Positions 33,022 through 40,972 of a DNA stretch of 40,972 nt are shown one piece after another. How positions within the stretch are numbered: position 1 is the first letter of the stretch; each line of letters starts with the position of its first letter. The notes under the pieces were generated by a model that was not told where the DNA came from, made no database searches, and saw only the letters and a program-made list of their open reading frames with translations. The stretch comes from Prevotellamassilia timonensis. GTDB lineage: Bacteria > Bacteroidota > Bacteroidia > Bacteroidales > Bacteroidaceae. The position numbers and the translations under genes were made by a program. The stretch is from the NCBI RefSeq assembly GCF_900106785.1, contig NZ_LT629845.1, forward strand, positions 1,190,799 to 1,231,770, given 5' to 3'.

Positions 33022-34722
33022 TCAACGTACTTTTATGTGTAGAGCTTTGCTTTTGACCATGCGCATGTAAGCTCTGAATGGAGCTAAACGACTATTAGAT
33101 GGTGCTGGTACAAAATTCTGCAAAGTGGGGTGCAGCATATAGCAAGTAGCTTGACCATCTGCTATTACCAACCAATCATATTCGTTAGCTTTCAACAAGT
33201 TTTGTTGCGTGCCTGCACTGGTCAAGCCTATATGTCCTTTTACCGACAATACTTCTATCACGCCATCTTTTGAAGGCTTTATAATGTAGCCCGTATGTGC
33301 CGACAATGCTTTGACTTGTTCAAAGCTCAAACTATCACCTGACATTCCCGTGCAAGCATAGACTGTCCCCGTTATAACCTCGGCATCATACGGCAGACTC
33401 AATGTTTGCCAAGCCTTGGAGTTTTCGGCTGTTCGTCTGTAACTTACCTGGCCTTCAGCTATCCTTATTTCCCGGTCTGTATTAAGTGGCTGCTTGTCTG
33501 TTATCACTAATTTTTGATCGAGCAGTTCACAATCAGTACCCCTGCACAGCACCACAAAATGCCATACATTTTGCACCGCTGCGGCTTGCGCTTCACCTAC
33601 AAACACAGGGCAATTATATTGTTGTTGTGTAAAGGCTTTGACATCTTTAGGCAATATGGCCTTTGTAACATCTAAGCACTTTATACCATCAAAGTCCAGA
33701 TTTTTCAAGCCTGAAGTTGTCCAGCCTCCCGTCAACAAGCATGTGCCTGCCGCTGTTACACTCCTACCCGGCTCTTCGGCTACTTCTGACAGTAATGCAG
33801 GCTGCTGCATTTCAGCCCATGTTGACACGCCCCATGCGCCATCGGCATAACTCACATAACGCGGTTCTGCCTCGTTTGTCTGCCAATAGCCGTTACGCAA
33901 ACGCCAAACGAACTGGGTGGTATTGGTATTCAAATTATAATCTAAATAGCCCTCGTCATTTTTCAGCACAAAGGTGCTGTCGCCCTGCAAATGGGCTGTC
34001 CACACGGCTAACTGTTCAAATGGCGCTATACTGCCATCGCACAGTAATGCATCTGTGTTACTATGCTCTTTGCCATTTTTCAAGCAAAGCGTATAGTTTG
34101 AAGCGATACAATAACGATGGCCATTCTTTGGCATTTTCATATTTCCCTGCGACACTGCTGCCCCCAATTTGTAAAGTTTCAAGCCGTTTTTCATATGGGG
34201 CAGATACTCATTCGAATAGTTGTCGAACAAATTCACGTGGCTATCATTTTCATCAAGTGCCAAAGTTCGCCCGCCATCGGACAATAACACATTACCGTTG
34301 AGCAATACGGTACAAGTCCACATAACTCGGTCTGACAAGGATTGCGCAAAAGTCAAACCTAATTTGCCATCGGCCTTGCGCGCTAAATATTTTTGTTCTG
34401 CGTATGAGTATAACGCAACCTTGTCCTGGCCAAGCGTCTCCACTTGCCAAAGGGCGTTGCCATCACCTAATGTTACGCGCTCATCAGCATCTACTACGCA
34501 ACGTTCACCTTTCAACTTCGTTCCCTTCTTTGAATTAGGATAAAGGCTACTGGTCATAAAGTATTCGGTGCCCTCTGCATTTAACGAACTTATTGCATAA
34601 ATGCCAGGCCCTATCACTGAAGGCGCAACATGCTGCAACGTGATAGGAAAACTAATTGATGATTGAGCACGGGCTGCAAACAATATGGTCACAACCAACA
34701 AAAACATAAAGACTTTTTTCAT
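33022..34722 (-). CDS. Large exported protein of unknown function
   Basis: This 566-residue protein has a signal peptide (MKKVFMFLLVVTILFAARA). The mature part is beta-rich, with repeated short segments ending in K-L/LA-D that resemble carbohydrate-type or lectin-like beta-trefoil stretches (ALYSYAEQKYLARKADGKLG; WKNDEGYLDYN-like). It is not assigned to a known family. It follows the HhH/barrel gene by 14 bp on the same strand, so the two probably form an operon. The C-terminus (YMRMVKSKALHIKVR) is short of the type IX sorting-domain pattern. Confidence 0.7.
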   Translation of the reverse strand: MKKVFMFLLVVTILFAARAQSSISFPITLQHVAPSVIGPGIYAISSLNAEGTEYFMTSSLYPNSKKGTKLKGERCVVDADERVTLGDGNALWQVETLGQDKVALYSYAEQKYLARKADGKLGLTFAQSLSDRVMWTCTVLLNGNVLLSDGGRTLALDENDSHVNLFDNYSNEYLPHMKNGLKLYKLGAAVSQGNMKMPKNGHRYCIASNYTLCLKNGKEHSNTDALLCDGSIAPFEQLAVWTAHLQGDSTFVLKNDEGYLDYNLNTNTTQFVWRLRNGYWQTNEAEPRYVSYADGAWGVSTWAEMQQPALLSEVAEEPGRSVTAAGTCLLTGGWTTSGLKNLDFDGIKCLDVTKAILPKDVKAFTQQQYNCPVFVGEAQAAAVQNVWHFVVLCRGTDCELLDQKLVITDKQPLNTDREIRIAEGQVSYRRTAENSKAWQTLSLPYDAEVITGTVYACTGMSGDSLSFEQVKALSAHTGYIIKPSKDGVIEVLSVKGHIGLTSAGTQQNLLKANEYDWLVIADGQATCYMLHPTLQNFVPAPSNSRLAPFRAYMRMVKSKALHIKVR

Positions 34723-34736
34723 TTCAAATTATAGTG

Positions 34737-36812
34737 TTACAGTATCCAACGCAACTGCAGTGCGAGGTCGTTCTTCCATGATGATGATATCAAGTCCAAA
34801 CGCGATGAGATGCTACTTTTGTTGAAATAATGAAGCGATGATGCGCGGACTGACAACGCAACAGACTTTAGCACTTGCCAACTGCACAACAACACGCCCC
34901 GCATACCATGATAAGCATAGCCATTAAAGCTACTGGTGTACAACAACTGAGGCTCGTACACATAAAGCTGTGAATCAGTATCGTCCGTAAAGAATATGCC
35001 CATAAACGCTTTGGCCGTAACCCGCTTGCTGGCCTTGTAACTGCCACGGCACGAAGCCATGATGCCTTTGCTCGATGTACCACGCTGCTTGGCTGTATAG
35101 GCTGCATCTAACTGAACAGCAACATCACCGCGAGTGGCCTTGAACAATGAACTTAAACGTATTTTATGGCGCATCACATACTCCTTCAACACCTGGCTTT
35201 TGTAATTGTAAGTTTGCTGTTTCGACCTGATCTGATAACGAGCCATTAACTGCCAGCCTGCACCAATTTGCGCAAGTGACTGCAACATGCCTTCAACACC
35301 TTTGGCATTGTCGAAACGCGAATTGAATGTAGGATACGGAAAGCGGAACACGTCCAGATAACCACTTAGTTCTAACTTCTTTTGCGGCAAATAACGTACG
35401 GTGGCAAGCAAGCCTTGTTCGTTTGCCACACGCGTGTTTTGTTGTATAGCCTTGCCATACAAACTTACAAAGCGTGGTGAGAACTGCCGATATTGTGCAC
35501 CTATATTCAGTTTGGTGCCAACGTTCCATGACAAACTATGTTGTGTGGCAATGTGCCCGTTGGCATCAAAGGCTATATCGCCTTGGCAATTCCAACGCCG
35601 CTGGCTTACATAATAATTTGCAGCTACATTGCCGGCAGTACGTCCACGAAAATAATGCCTGTTATAAATTTGCACCTTGGGCCACACCACACTATTGAAA
35701 TGTGCCACATAGCCGTCCAAACCTATTCCCCACTGCTTTTTGCTGTACACTATCTGTACACCACTTGTCAAACAGCCCAAAGTGCGACGTGAATTTATCT
35801 CAGACAATGTGCGATGCAATCCTGTTGTCAAAATAGTACGTACAGTGTCTGTGCTAGTCTGCGTTCTTCCGTCAAGTTTTCGATATGACACAAAAGCCAT
35901 CATCTGCCACCCTTTGCTACAATAACTGGCTGCCAGTCCGCGAAAGAAGTCACTCTCCTGTGTCGATGTGTGAGCGCGAAAGGTTGTTACATTACCGCTC
36001 ACCTTGCTCAAAGCCTGCGCCTTATTACCATATACCTGACGTCCATACAACAAACCATATCCGCCCAGCAAATCATAGTCTCCCATTACAACACGCCATT
36101 TCTTGCCGCGTGGCCTTAGCAGCACGTACCCCGAAATATAATCATAAGGGTAAAAACCTCTCACCGCAACAGGCTCACCCGCATCTTTCTCAAAGGTCAA
36201 TCCGTAAAGCACCTCACGTTTGTAATGATAACGATACCTTACAACATGATGCAGGGCATTACCCGTATAATAGTTTGTAGCAGTCGGATTATCAACATCT
36301 TTATACCCGGCACAACTATACAAAGGTATATTCAAACGTGTTTCAACCTCATGGGTACCACGTACAAGTTTGGCAATGAGTCGGTCCTGTTCCCTCATGC
36401 GCTGTACATACGCTTCCGACTGTAACATGGCAGAATCACAACGCACGAACAAAGACAAATAACTGCGCGTAAAATAATCCATACCATTCACCAGCATCAG
36501 CTCGCCCAACGATAAGAAACCATGACGTTTTTCTCGATAGCTCAAAATTGAATCTGCTTGTGTTTCATCAATAAAGGGTAATTGCAATAAATCACTCCTG
36601 CTCAACCGGTTAATTTGCATGGGGTGCTGCATCAGCACTTGCAACCTTTCTCTTTGTTCTTCAAGCAAGGACTCGTCTTCTTCACCATTTTCTCCCTCAT
36701 AATAAGTCTGCACAAACTCGTCCCACGTCATATACGGTTTGTCCTCAATCTGTGCCATCATGCAAGACGGGGACAACAACAAAACGAGCAACAAGCATAG
36801 TTGTTTTATCAT
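34737..36812 (-). CDS. Helix-hairpin-helix protein with C-terminal outer-membrane barrel-like region
   Basis: This 691-residue protein has a signal peptide (LLLVLLLSPSCMMAQ), then a ComEA-like helix-hairpin-helix module (about residues 55-115; RLSRSDLLQLPFIDETQADS, SYREKRHGFLSLGELMLVNG). A long aromatic-rich, alternating-strand region to the end looks like a beta barrel (RYRYHYKREVLYGLTFEKD; LALQLRWIL). Similar helix-hairpin-helix plus barrel proteins occur in Bacteroidetes outer membranes. Whether it handles DNA is unknown; the nearby ComF-type gene is suggestive but lies on the opposite strand. A second gene follows after 14 bp. Confidence 0.75.
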   Translation of the reverse strand: MIKQLCLLLVLLLSPSCMMAQIEDKPYMTWDEFVQTYYEGENGEEDESLLEEQRERLQVLMQHPMQINRLSRSDLLQLPFIDETQADSILSYREKRHGFLSLGELMLVNGMDYFTRSYLSLFVRCDSAMLQSEAYVQRMREQDRLIAKLVRGTHEVETRLNIPLYSCAGYKDVDNPTATNYYTGNALHHVVRYRYHYKREVLYGLTFEKDAGEPVAVRGFYPYDYISGYVLLRPRGKKWRVVMGDYDLLGGYGLLYGRQVYGNKAQALSKVSGNVTTFRAHTSTQESDFFRGLAASYCSKGWQMMAFVSYRKLDGRTQTSTDTVRTILTTGLHRTLSEINSRRTLGCLTSGVQIVYSKKQWGIGLDGYVAHFNSVVWPKVQIYNRHYFRGRTAGNVAANYYVSQRRWNCQGDIAFDANGHIATQHSLSWNVGTKLNIGAQYRQFSPRFVSLYGKAIQQNTRVANEQGLLATVRYLPQKKLELSGYLDVFRFPYPTFNSRFDNAKGVEGMLQSLAQIGAGWQLMARYQIRSKQQTYNYKSQVLKEYVMRHKIRLSSLFKATRGDVAVQLDAAYTAKQRGTSSKGIMASCRGSYKASKRVTAKAFMGIFFTDDTDSQLYVYEPQLLYTSSFNGYAYHGMRGVLLCSWQVLKSVALSVRASSLHYFNKSSISSRLDLISSSWKNDLALQLRWIL

Positions 36813-36860
36813 AATGGCATGGTTTTATTAAGGCTATGAATAAGGTTACAAAACAACAAA

Positions 36861-36909
36861 TTGAGACTAAAGGCCATGACCATTCTTTATCATAAGCCTT
36901 TAGTCTCAA
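36861..36909 (-). terminator. Hairpin after the DUF4827 gene
   Basis: TTGAGACTAAAGGC (36861-36874) is the exact complement of GCCTTTAGTCTCAA (36896-36909). The stem ends the minus-strand lipoprotein gene (stop at 36924) and lies upstream of the HhH gene start at 36812. Confidence 0.75.
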
Positions 36910-36923
36910 CACAAAAAGACGTT

Positions 36924-37601
36924 TTATCGTCCCATCTGATAAGTTATGTCATAAAAACAAGGATAGACATTAGCCGAAGCATTTGCCTGACCATAAGAAC
37001 CTGGTACAATCAAGCGCACATGCGCCAAGTTGCGCGTGTCACGCGTCAGTTTGACATAAGTGAAAGGCACGAGCCATGCTGGAGGTGCTGCTGAAGATTT
37101 GTAAGAATCATACATCACACCACTCAAAAATGTACCCGCAAACGTGCCCGAAGTATTTGTTACACTGACTATGTCCGGATCATTTTGCAGACCATTTGAT
37201 GTCTGAATGCTGTCGCCGGCAATGTTGAACTCGGTGTAACGCACAAGCACACGTTTGGGTTCACTGTCGTCAGCAATCTTTTCACCATCACCCTTCGACA
37301 CTATCTGCATGTATACACCCGTGCGGTTAAAGTACACATATTCATTCTTCGATACATCGGTCGTGCTATCATTTTTGTAAAAATCAGACTCCGATATCAC
37401 CTTGATATTGCCTGGGATATTCAGCAAATATTCATCTTCATCATCAGCACTTTTAACTTGCGCTCCAGTTTGTATAAAGCCTGCTATCTGTTTGTTTTCG
37501 CGTTTACGCTTATCAGCATAGGTTTCGTCATCATTACATGATTGAAACACTGATGCCAAAGCAAACATCAGCAACAAGGCGATATTCAATTTATGTTTCA
37601 T
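36924..37601 (-). CDS. DUF4827-type lipoprotein, FKBP-like
   Basis: This 225-residue protein has a lipoprotein signal (ALASVFQSC, Cys22) followed by NDDETYADKRKRENKQIAGF, the start of DUF4827, a family related to FKBP-type peptidyl-prolyl isomerases. The body has FKBP-like strands (VYMQIVSKGDGEKI; VPFTYVKLTRDTRNLAHVRL; VPGSYGQANASANVYPCFYD). It is probably anchored to the outer membrane facing the periplasm. Isomerase activity is not shown by any residue I can single out. It has its own promoter at 37702-37731 and terminator. Confidence 0.85.
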   Translation of the reverse strand: MKHKLNIALLLMFALASVFQSCNDDETYADKRKRENKQIAGFIQTGAQVKSADDEDEYLLNIPGNIKVISESDFYKNDSTTDVSKNEYVYFNRTGVYMQIVSKGDGEKIADDSEPKRVLVRYTEFNIAGDSIQTSNGLQNDPDIVSVTNTSGTFAGTFLSGVMYDSYKSSAAPPAWLVPFTYVKLTRDTRNLAHVRLIVPGSYGQANASANVYPCFYDITYQMGR

Positions 37602-37701
37602 ACTTTATTTAGGGAGTAATGTTTTGTGCAAAGATTGTGCGAACCGAGAGCAGAGATACAAGTTCATTTGTAATCTTTACCGTGGCACAGTCTATCCTGT
37701 G

Positions 37702-37731
37702 CAAAGTTACTGAAAAACTCGAAGTGCGCAA
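37702..37731 (-). promoter_or_regulatory. Promoter for the DUF4827 gene
   Basis: On the minus strand TTG (37731-37729), a 19-bp spacer and TAACTTTG (37709-37702) match the Bacteroidetes consensus well. The start would be near 37698, giving a leader of about 95 nt. Confidence 0.8.
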
Positions 37732-37811
37732 CAACTTGACTTTGTAAAAGATATGCCAAAACAACAAAAGAAAGACCTTTTAGCATTCAATGCACTCATT
37801 ATCACAAAATG

Positions 37812-37846
37812 AAAGAGGTGTGCAGCACAAAACCACACACCTCTTT
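37812..37846 (-). terminator. Hairpin after rprY
   Basis: AAAGAGGTGTG pairs with CACACCTCTTT (11 bp). It sits 26 bp past the rprY stop on the minus strand. Confidence 0.75.
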
Positions 37847-37872
37847 ACTCATTTAATTTGTGTACCTTAGCA

Positions 37873-38583
37873 TCAAACCTCTGGCTCGGGAGTAATCAAT
37901 TTGTACCCCTTGCCATGAATGTTGATAATCTCGACATTCTCATCAGCTTTAAGATGCTTACGCAACTTTGTAATGTAAACGTCCATTGAACGTGCATTAA
38001 AGTAGTTGTCATCTATCCAAATGGTCTTCAACGCAAAGTCACGCTGCAAAATCTCATTGGCATGAGCACACAGCAAACTCAAGAGTTCACTCTCTTTAGT
38101 TGTCAACTTTGTCTGCTCGTCACCACGCGAGAGGATTTGCTTCTGCGTATCAAACGAGAACGAACCAATATTGTAATGCGTGCGGTTACGGCTCTTCTTA
38201 CCACGCACACGACGCAAAATGGCCTCAATACGGAACGTCAATTCCTCCATAGAGAAAGGCTTGGTCAAATAATCGTCAGCACCAATGCGGAAGCCCTCTA
38301 AAATATCCTCCTTCAGCGTCTTTGCCGTAAGGAATATGATAGGTATCTCCTCGTTAATCTGACGAATGTCGCGTGCCAAGCTGAAGCCGTCCTTTTTAGG
38401 CATCATCACGTCCAGCACACAAAGGTCATATTTGTTTTGTGTAAAAGCTCTATAACCAGCCTCGCCATCAGGACAGAGTTCCGTGTCATAGCCCTTTGCC
38501 TGGAGATATTCGCGAAGCAACATACCAAGGTTCTCATCGTCCTCGCAAAGCAGAACGCTCATTTTTTCTTCGGGGGTATTCAT
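37873..38583 (-). CDS. rprY: Response regulator RprY, OmpR/PhoB-type
   Basis: This 236-residue regulator has an N-terminal receiver domain with acidic pocket E14-D15-D16, phospho-acceptor D58 (LCVLDVMMPKKDG), T/K switch (FLTAKT) and K107 (LTKPFS). A C-terminal winged-helix domain follows (about 135-232; LTTKESELLSLLCAHANEIL, MDVYITKLRKHL, INIHGKGYKL). The sequence strongly resembles Bacteroides RprY, partner of RprX. It lies downstream of the kinase gene in the same direction with a 37-bp gap. Confidence 0.9.
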   Translation of the reverse strand: MNTPEEKMSVLLCEDDENLGMLLREYLQAKGYDTELCPDGEAGYRAFTQNKYDLCVLDVMMPKKDGFSLARDIRQINEEIPIIFLTAKTLKEDILEGFRIGADDYLTKPFSMEELTFRIEAILRRVRGKKSRNRTHYNIGSFSFDTQKQILSRGDEQTKLTTKESELLSLLCAHANEILQRDFALKTIWIDDNYFNARSMDVYITKLRKHLKADENVEIINIHGKGYKLITPEPEV

Positions 38584-38620
38584 AATCGTATTCTATTTTA
38601 TATTGTTTATTTCAGTTATT

Positions 38621-40111
38621 TTACTCCATCAAAGGAAGCGTTATTACAAACGTCGTTCCCTTGCCATATTCACTTTCGGCATGTATCGAACCGCCCAATG
38701 CTTTAATTACGTTATGTACATAGGCAAGGCCCAGTCCGAAACCCTTTACATCGTGACGGTTGCCTGTGTGGACACGATAGAATTTCTCAAAAATCTTTTT
38801 CAAGTCCTCTCGCTTGATTCCGATACCATTGTCTGCTATCGAAATGACAAGTTTGCTATCCGATTCATTACGAGTTGTCACCACAAGATGCAAGTCCCTG
38901 TTCTCAGCCTTATACTTAACCGCATTATCCATCAAGTTGAATATTACGTTCGTAAAGTGCATCTCATCAACAAACACTATTGCATCTTCAGCATCAATAT
39001 GGGCATCAATCTTGCCACCAGCAGCCTCCACCTTCAACCGAAAAGTATTTACCGTGTCATGCACAAGCGCGTTTGCATCGACTTCTTTACTCTTGAATGT
39101 GGTAGCCTTGCGGTCGAACATCGACATCTGCAATACCTTTTCCACCTGGAAACGCAAGCGCTTGGTTTCATCGACAATAACACCCGAAATATGCTTGAAC
39201 ATTGTCTCGCTCTTCGCCACTGAAGGGTCGCGCAGCATTTGGGCTGCCAATGAAATGGTAGATATAGGCGTCTTAAACTCATGCGTCATGTTGTTTATGA
39301 AGTCATTCTTTATCTCCGACAAGCGCTTCTGGCGGAAGATTGTCCAAATTGTAAAGATAAAGACTATCAGCAACAACAAGGTGAAGATTATAGCCGGGAT
39401 CATAAACTTGACACTTGAGAATAAGAAGCTCTTCATGTCAGGAAAATGAATGTAAAGCAATCCCTTTTGAGCTGAGGGGTCATTGGGATACAACACCTGG
39501 CGGTAAATGTATCTGTCGCCCTCTTTTGTATAATCAGAACAGCGATAAACCAACCTGCCATCTGACGTGGTTACGTAAAAATGGTAAGGTATATTTATGC
39601 CGTTGCTCCTTAGCTCTGCTCTTAAATCGCTATCCAAAGCCCGAAAGTCCACGCGCTCAGACAAAGGCAAATCGCTCGGCGTATACATCACAGAGTATAC
39701 AACCTCATTCAACAAAGCTTTTTGATAAATGTAGCGCTGTCGAACAGAGTCGCGTATAGATTCATCAACAGAATTGGAATTCAAGTTGTCGAGAAACAAT
39801 CCCTTTGGCACATTGGCCGGAATAGTCGACCGCATCCTTGCTTCAAAAGGAGTTTCTCCATTGTTTGCAGTCTGTAACGAGTCATTAGATTGCGAAGCAT
39901 TTGGTTTTCCAAAACGACGCTCCAACCCACGTTTAGTCTCGTTGAGTTCCAAATTGCGAGCTGCCTGATATAAACTGCGTGTAACAGATTCATCAAACTG
40001 CTCCTTGCGCATATTGATTACCTCTTCAAAGTATTTTGCTTGTAAAAAGATCAACGCGAGGAACAGGAAACCCATCACTCCCGCGATGACCCATATCGTC
40101 GATTTCTTCAT
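38621..40111 (-). CDS. rprX: Sensor histidine kinase RprX
   Basis: This 496-residue inner-membrane kinase has two transmembrane segments (about 7-25 and 235-259) framing a periplasmic sensing domain of about 205 residues. The HisKA phospho-acceptor is H277 (NNMTHEFKTPISTISLAAQM). The HATPase domain has N box NLMDNAVKYK, G1 IADNGIGIKREDL and G2 GFGLGLAYVHNV. It phosphorylates the downstream RprY-like regulator. The closest relatives I know are the Bacteroidetes RprX kinases. The -7 box ends four bases before the ATG, implying a leaderless transcript. Confidence 0.9.
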   Translation of the reverse strand: MKKSTIWVIAGVMGFLFLALIFLQAKYFEEVINMRKEQFDESVTRSLYQAARNLELNETKRGLERRFGKPNASQSNDSLQTANNGETPFEARMRSTIPANVPKGLFLDNLNSNSVDESIRDSVRQRYIYQKALLNEVVYSVMYTPSDLPLSERVDFRALDSDLRAELRSNGINIPYHFYVTTSDGRLVYRCSDYTKEGDRYIYRQVLYPNDPSAQKGLLYIHFPDMKSFLFSSVKFMIPAIIFTLLLLIVFIFTIWTIFRQKRLSEIKNDFINNMTHEFKTPISTISLAAQMLRDPSVAKSETMFKHISGVIVDETKRLRFQVEKVLQMSMFDRKATTFKSKEVDANALVHDTVNTFRLKVEAAGGKIDAHIDAEDAIVFVDEMHFTNVIFNLMDNAVKYKAENRDLHLVVTTRNESDSKLVISIADNGIGIKREDLKKIFEKFYRVHTGNRHDVKGFGLGLAYVHNVIKALGGSIHAESEYGKGTTFVITLPLME

Positions 40112-40115
40112 AATG

Positions 40116-40147
40116 CAAAGATATAGCTATTGTTAAATCAACGCCAA
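40116..40147 (-). promoter_or_regulatory. rprX promoter abutting the start codon
   Basis: Minus strand: TTG (40147-40145), 21-bp spacer, TATCTTTG (40123-40116), CATT, then ATG at 40111. Confidence 0.7.
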
Positions 40148-40307
40148 GGAAACATAAACAATTATCTAATATCAACCTATTATTAACAAGATAAGACTTT
40201 TTTGGTTAACAAAACATCAAGTATAACAACGCTCGTTATGCTCACGGAAATACTGATATGCTGTGTTTGCTTCTTAAATTCGCTTTTCAACCTGTCAATC
40301 TGAATGA

Positions 40308-40450
40308 AAGCGCAAGCACTAAACGCTATCACCAAACGCTATATCTAAACGCTATCGCCAAACACTACCTCTAAACGTTAGCTCTATACGCTACCTCTAA
40401 ACGCTAGTTCTAAACGCTACCTCTAAACGCTAGCACAAAACGCAAGCACT
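40308..40450 (+). repeat. 13-bp tandem repeat array, eleven units
   Basis: Eleven contiguous 13-bp units follow AAACGCTANCTCT with substitutions, starting at 40308, 40321, 40334, 40347 and so on to 40438. The first and last units are near copies (GCGCAAGCACT). No gene overlaps. Single AACGCTAGCTCT units also flank each of the two palindromes that follow. Confidence 0.9.
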
Positions 40451-40556
40451 AATGGGGGCGACGCGTCTCGCGTCGGAAAAAGATGCAGCTATTATTTGGT
40501 AGGGTTCGTTTTACCCTCCTTCCTCTATCCCGACGCGGGACGCGTCGCCCCCATTA
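40450..40556. repeat. 107-bp palindromic element, copy 1
   Basis: TAATGGGGGCGACGCGTC and its complement form the arms, with inner CGCGTCGG / CCGACGCG and a central AGGGTTCGTTTTACCCT hairpin. A near-identical copy lies at 40623-40729. Confidence 0.88.
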
Positions 40557-40622
40557 GAGCTAGCGTTGGGTGCTTGAGTTTATCACAGAATGGCATAATT
40601 AGGCAACTCCCAACGCTAGCTC

Positions 40623-40729
40623 TAATGGGGGCGACGCGTCTCGCGTCGGGAAAAGATGCAGCTATTATTTAGCAGGGTTCGTTTTACCCTACTTTCTCTA
40701 TCCCGACGCGGGACGCGTCGCCCCCATTA
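40623..40729. repeat. 107-bp palindromic element, copy 2
   Basis: It is the same length as copy 1, with about half a dozen substitutions, in the same orientation. Between the copies are 66 bp including inverted AACGCTAGC units. The 40112-40889 gap contains only these repeats, the rprX promoter and the rRNA terminator. Confidence 0.88.
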
Positions 40730-40838
40730 GAGCTAGCGTTTAGAGCTAGCGTTTTATTAGAGGCAGCGTTTCGTGCAGCGCATTTCTGACAACTACTGAC
40801 CTCGGCAGATTCGCAAACGCTCAGATGTGCGCAGACAC

Positions 40839-40873
40839 AAAAAAACCTCTCTCAGTTGTGACACTGAAAGAGG
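40839..40873 (-). terminator. Terminator of the rRNA operon
   Basis: On the minus strand CCTCTTTCAGT and ACTGAGAGAGG pair with one mismatch and are followed by seven T (complement of A 40839-40845). It ends transcription about 16 bp beyond the 5S 3' end. Confidence 0.85.
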
Positions 40874-40889
40874 CTGTGAAAATAAAGTT

Positions 40890-40972
<83 letters not shown>

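Noticed and set aside
40308-40450. CRISPR array
   Set aside because: The 13-bp units are contiguous without spacers and no cas gene is present.

Overview
The window reads as a chromosomal segment of a Bacteroidales bacterium, most likely Prevotellaceae. The evidence is TAnnTTTG-type -7 promoter boxes, SPOR/LysM-linked HU proteins, FimB/Mfa-type fimbrial genes, an RprXY-like two-component system, a DUF4827 lipoprotein and an ISL3-like two-ORF insertion sequence. Genus is an inference.

Layout. 1-1619: a complete insertion sequence that cuts off the 3' end of a WYL-domain regulator gene (1620-2512, minus). 2552-3430: a conserved operator/promoter block, then a tRNA-like gene whose anticodon loop is opened by 242 nt, 181 nt of which is a MITE. 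3430-5697: a large RING-like plus TerD-like protein. 5908-8062: an ECF sigma factor, a probable anti-sigma protein and an unknown exported protein, followed by an outer-membrane beta-barrel receptor (8171-11095). 11101-11567: two palindromic repeat elements. 11620-12357: a HigBA-like toxin-antitoxin pair with a palindromic operator. 12917-14371: NhaC-type antiporter. 14639-22508: a GC-richer fimbrial island (membrane AraC regulator, iterated upstream sites, OmpA-like/DUF3575 protein, FimB/Mfa2-like protein, three fimbrillin-like lipoproteins, two with GLUG repeats). 22789-24241: a second copy of the operator/promoter block, driving rtcB. 24300-24920: a 21-bp repeat array. 25181-32996: housekeeping genes ftsY, rimO, HU, HU-TM-LysM, HU-TM-SPOR, FHA, a small secreted protein and a ComF-type protein. 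33022-40111 (minus): two exported proteins, a DUF4827 lipoprotein, rprY and rprX. 40308-40729: a 13-bp tandem array and two copies of a 107-bp palindrome. The end is a partial 5S rRNA (minus).

Most interesting system. A ~121-bp block (2555-2675) between the WYL regulator and the tRNA-like/RING-TerD unit recurs about 20 kb away (22789-22910) directly upstream of the RNA ligase gene rtcB. It keeps the same palindrome, the same half-site spacing and the same -7 box. I infer one WYL-controlled RNA-damage/repair regulon: RtcB, a RING-TerD protein of the MXAN_6230/SCO0854 type, and possibly a tRNA-like RNA with an extended anticodon arm. In this strain the regulator is truncated by the insertion sequence and the tRNA-like gene is interrupted by the MITE, so the system may be deregulated or decaying.
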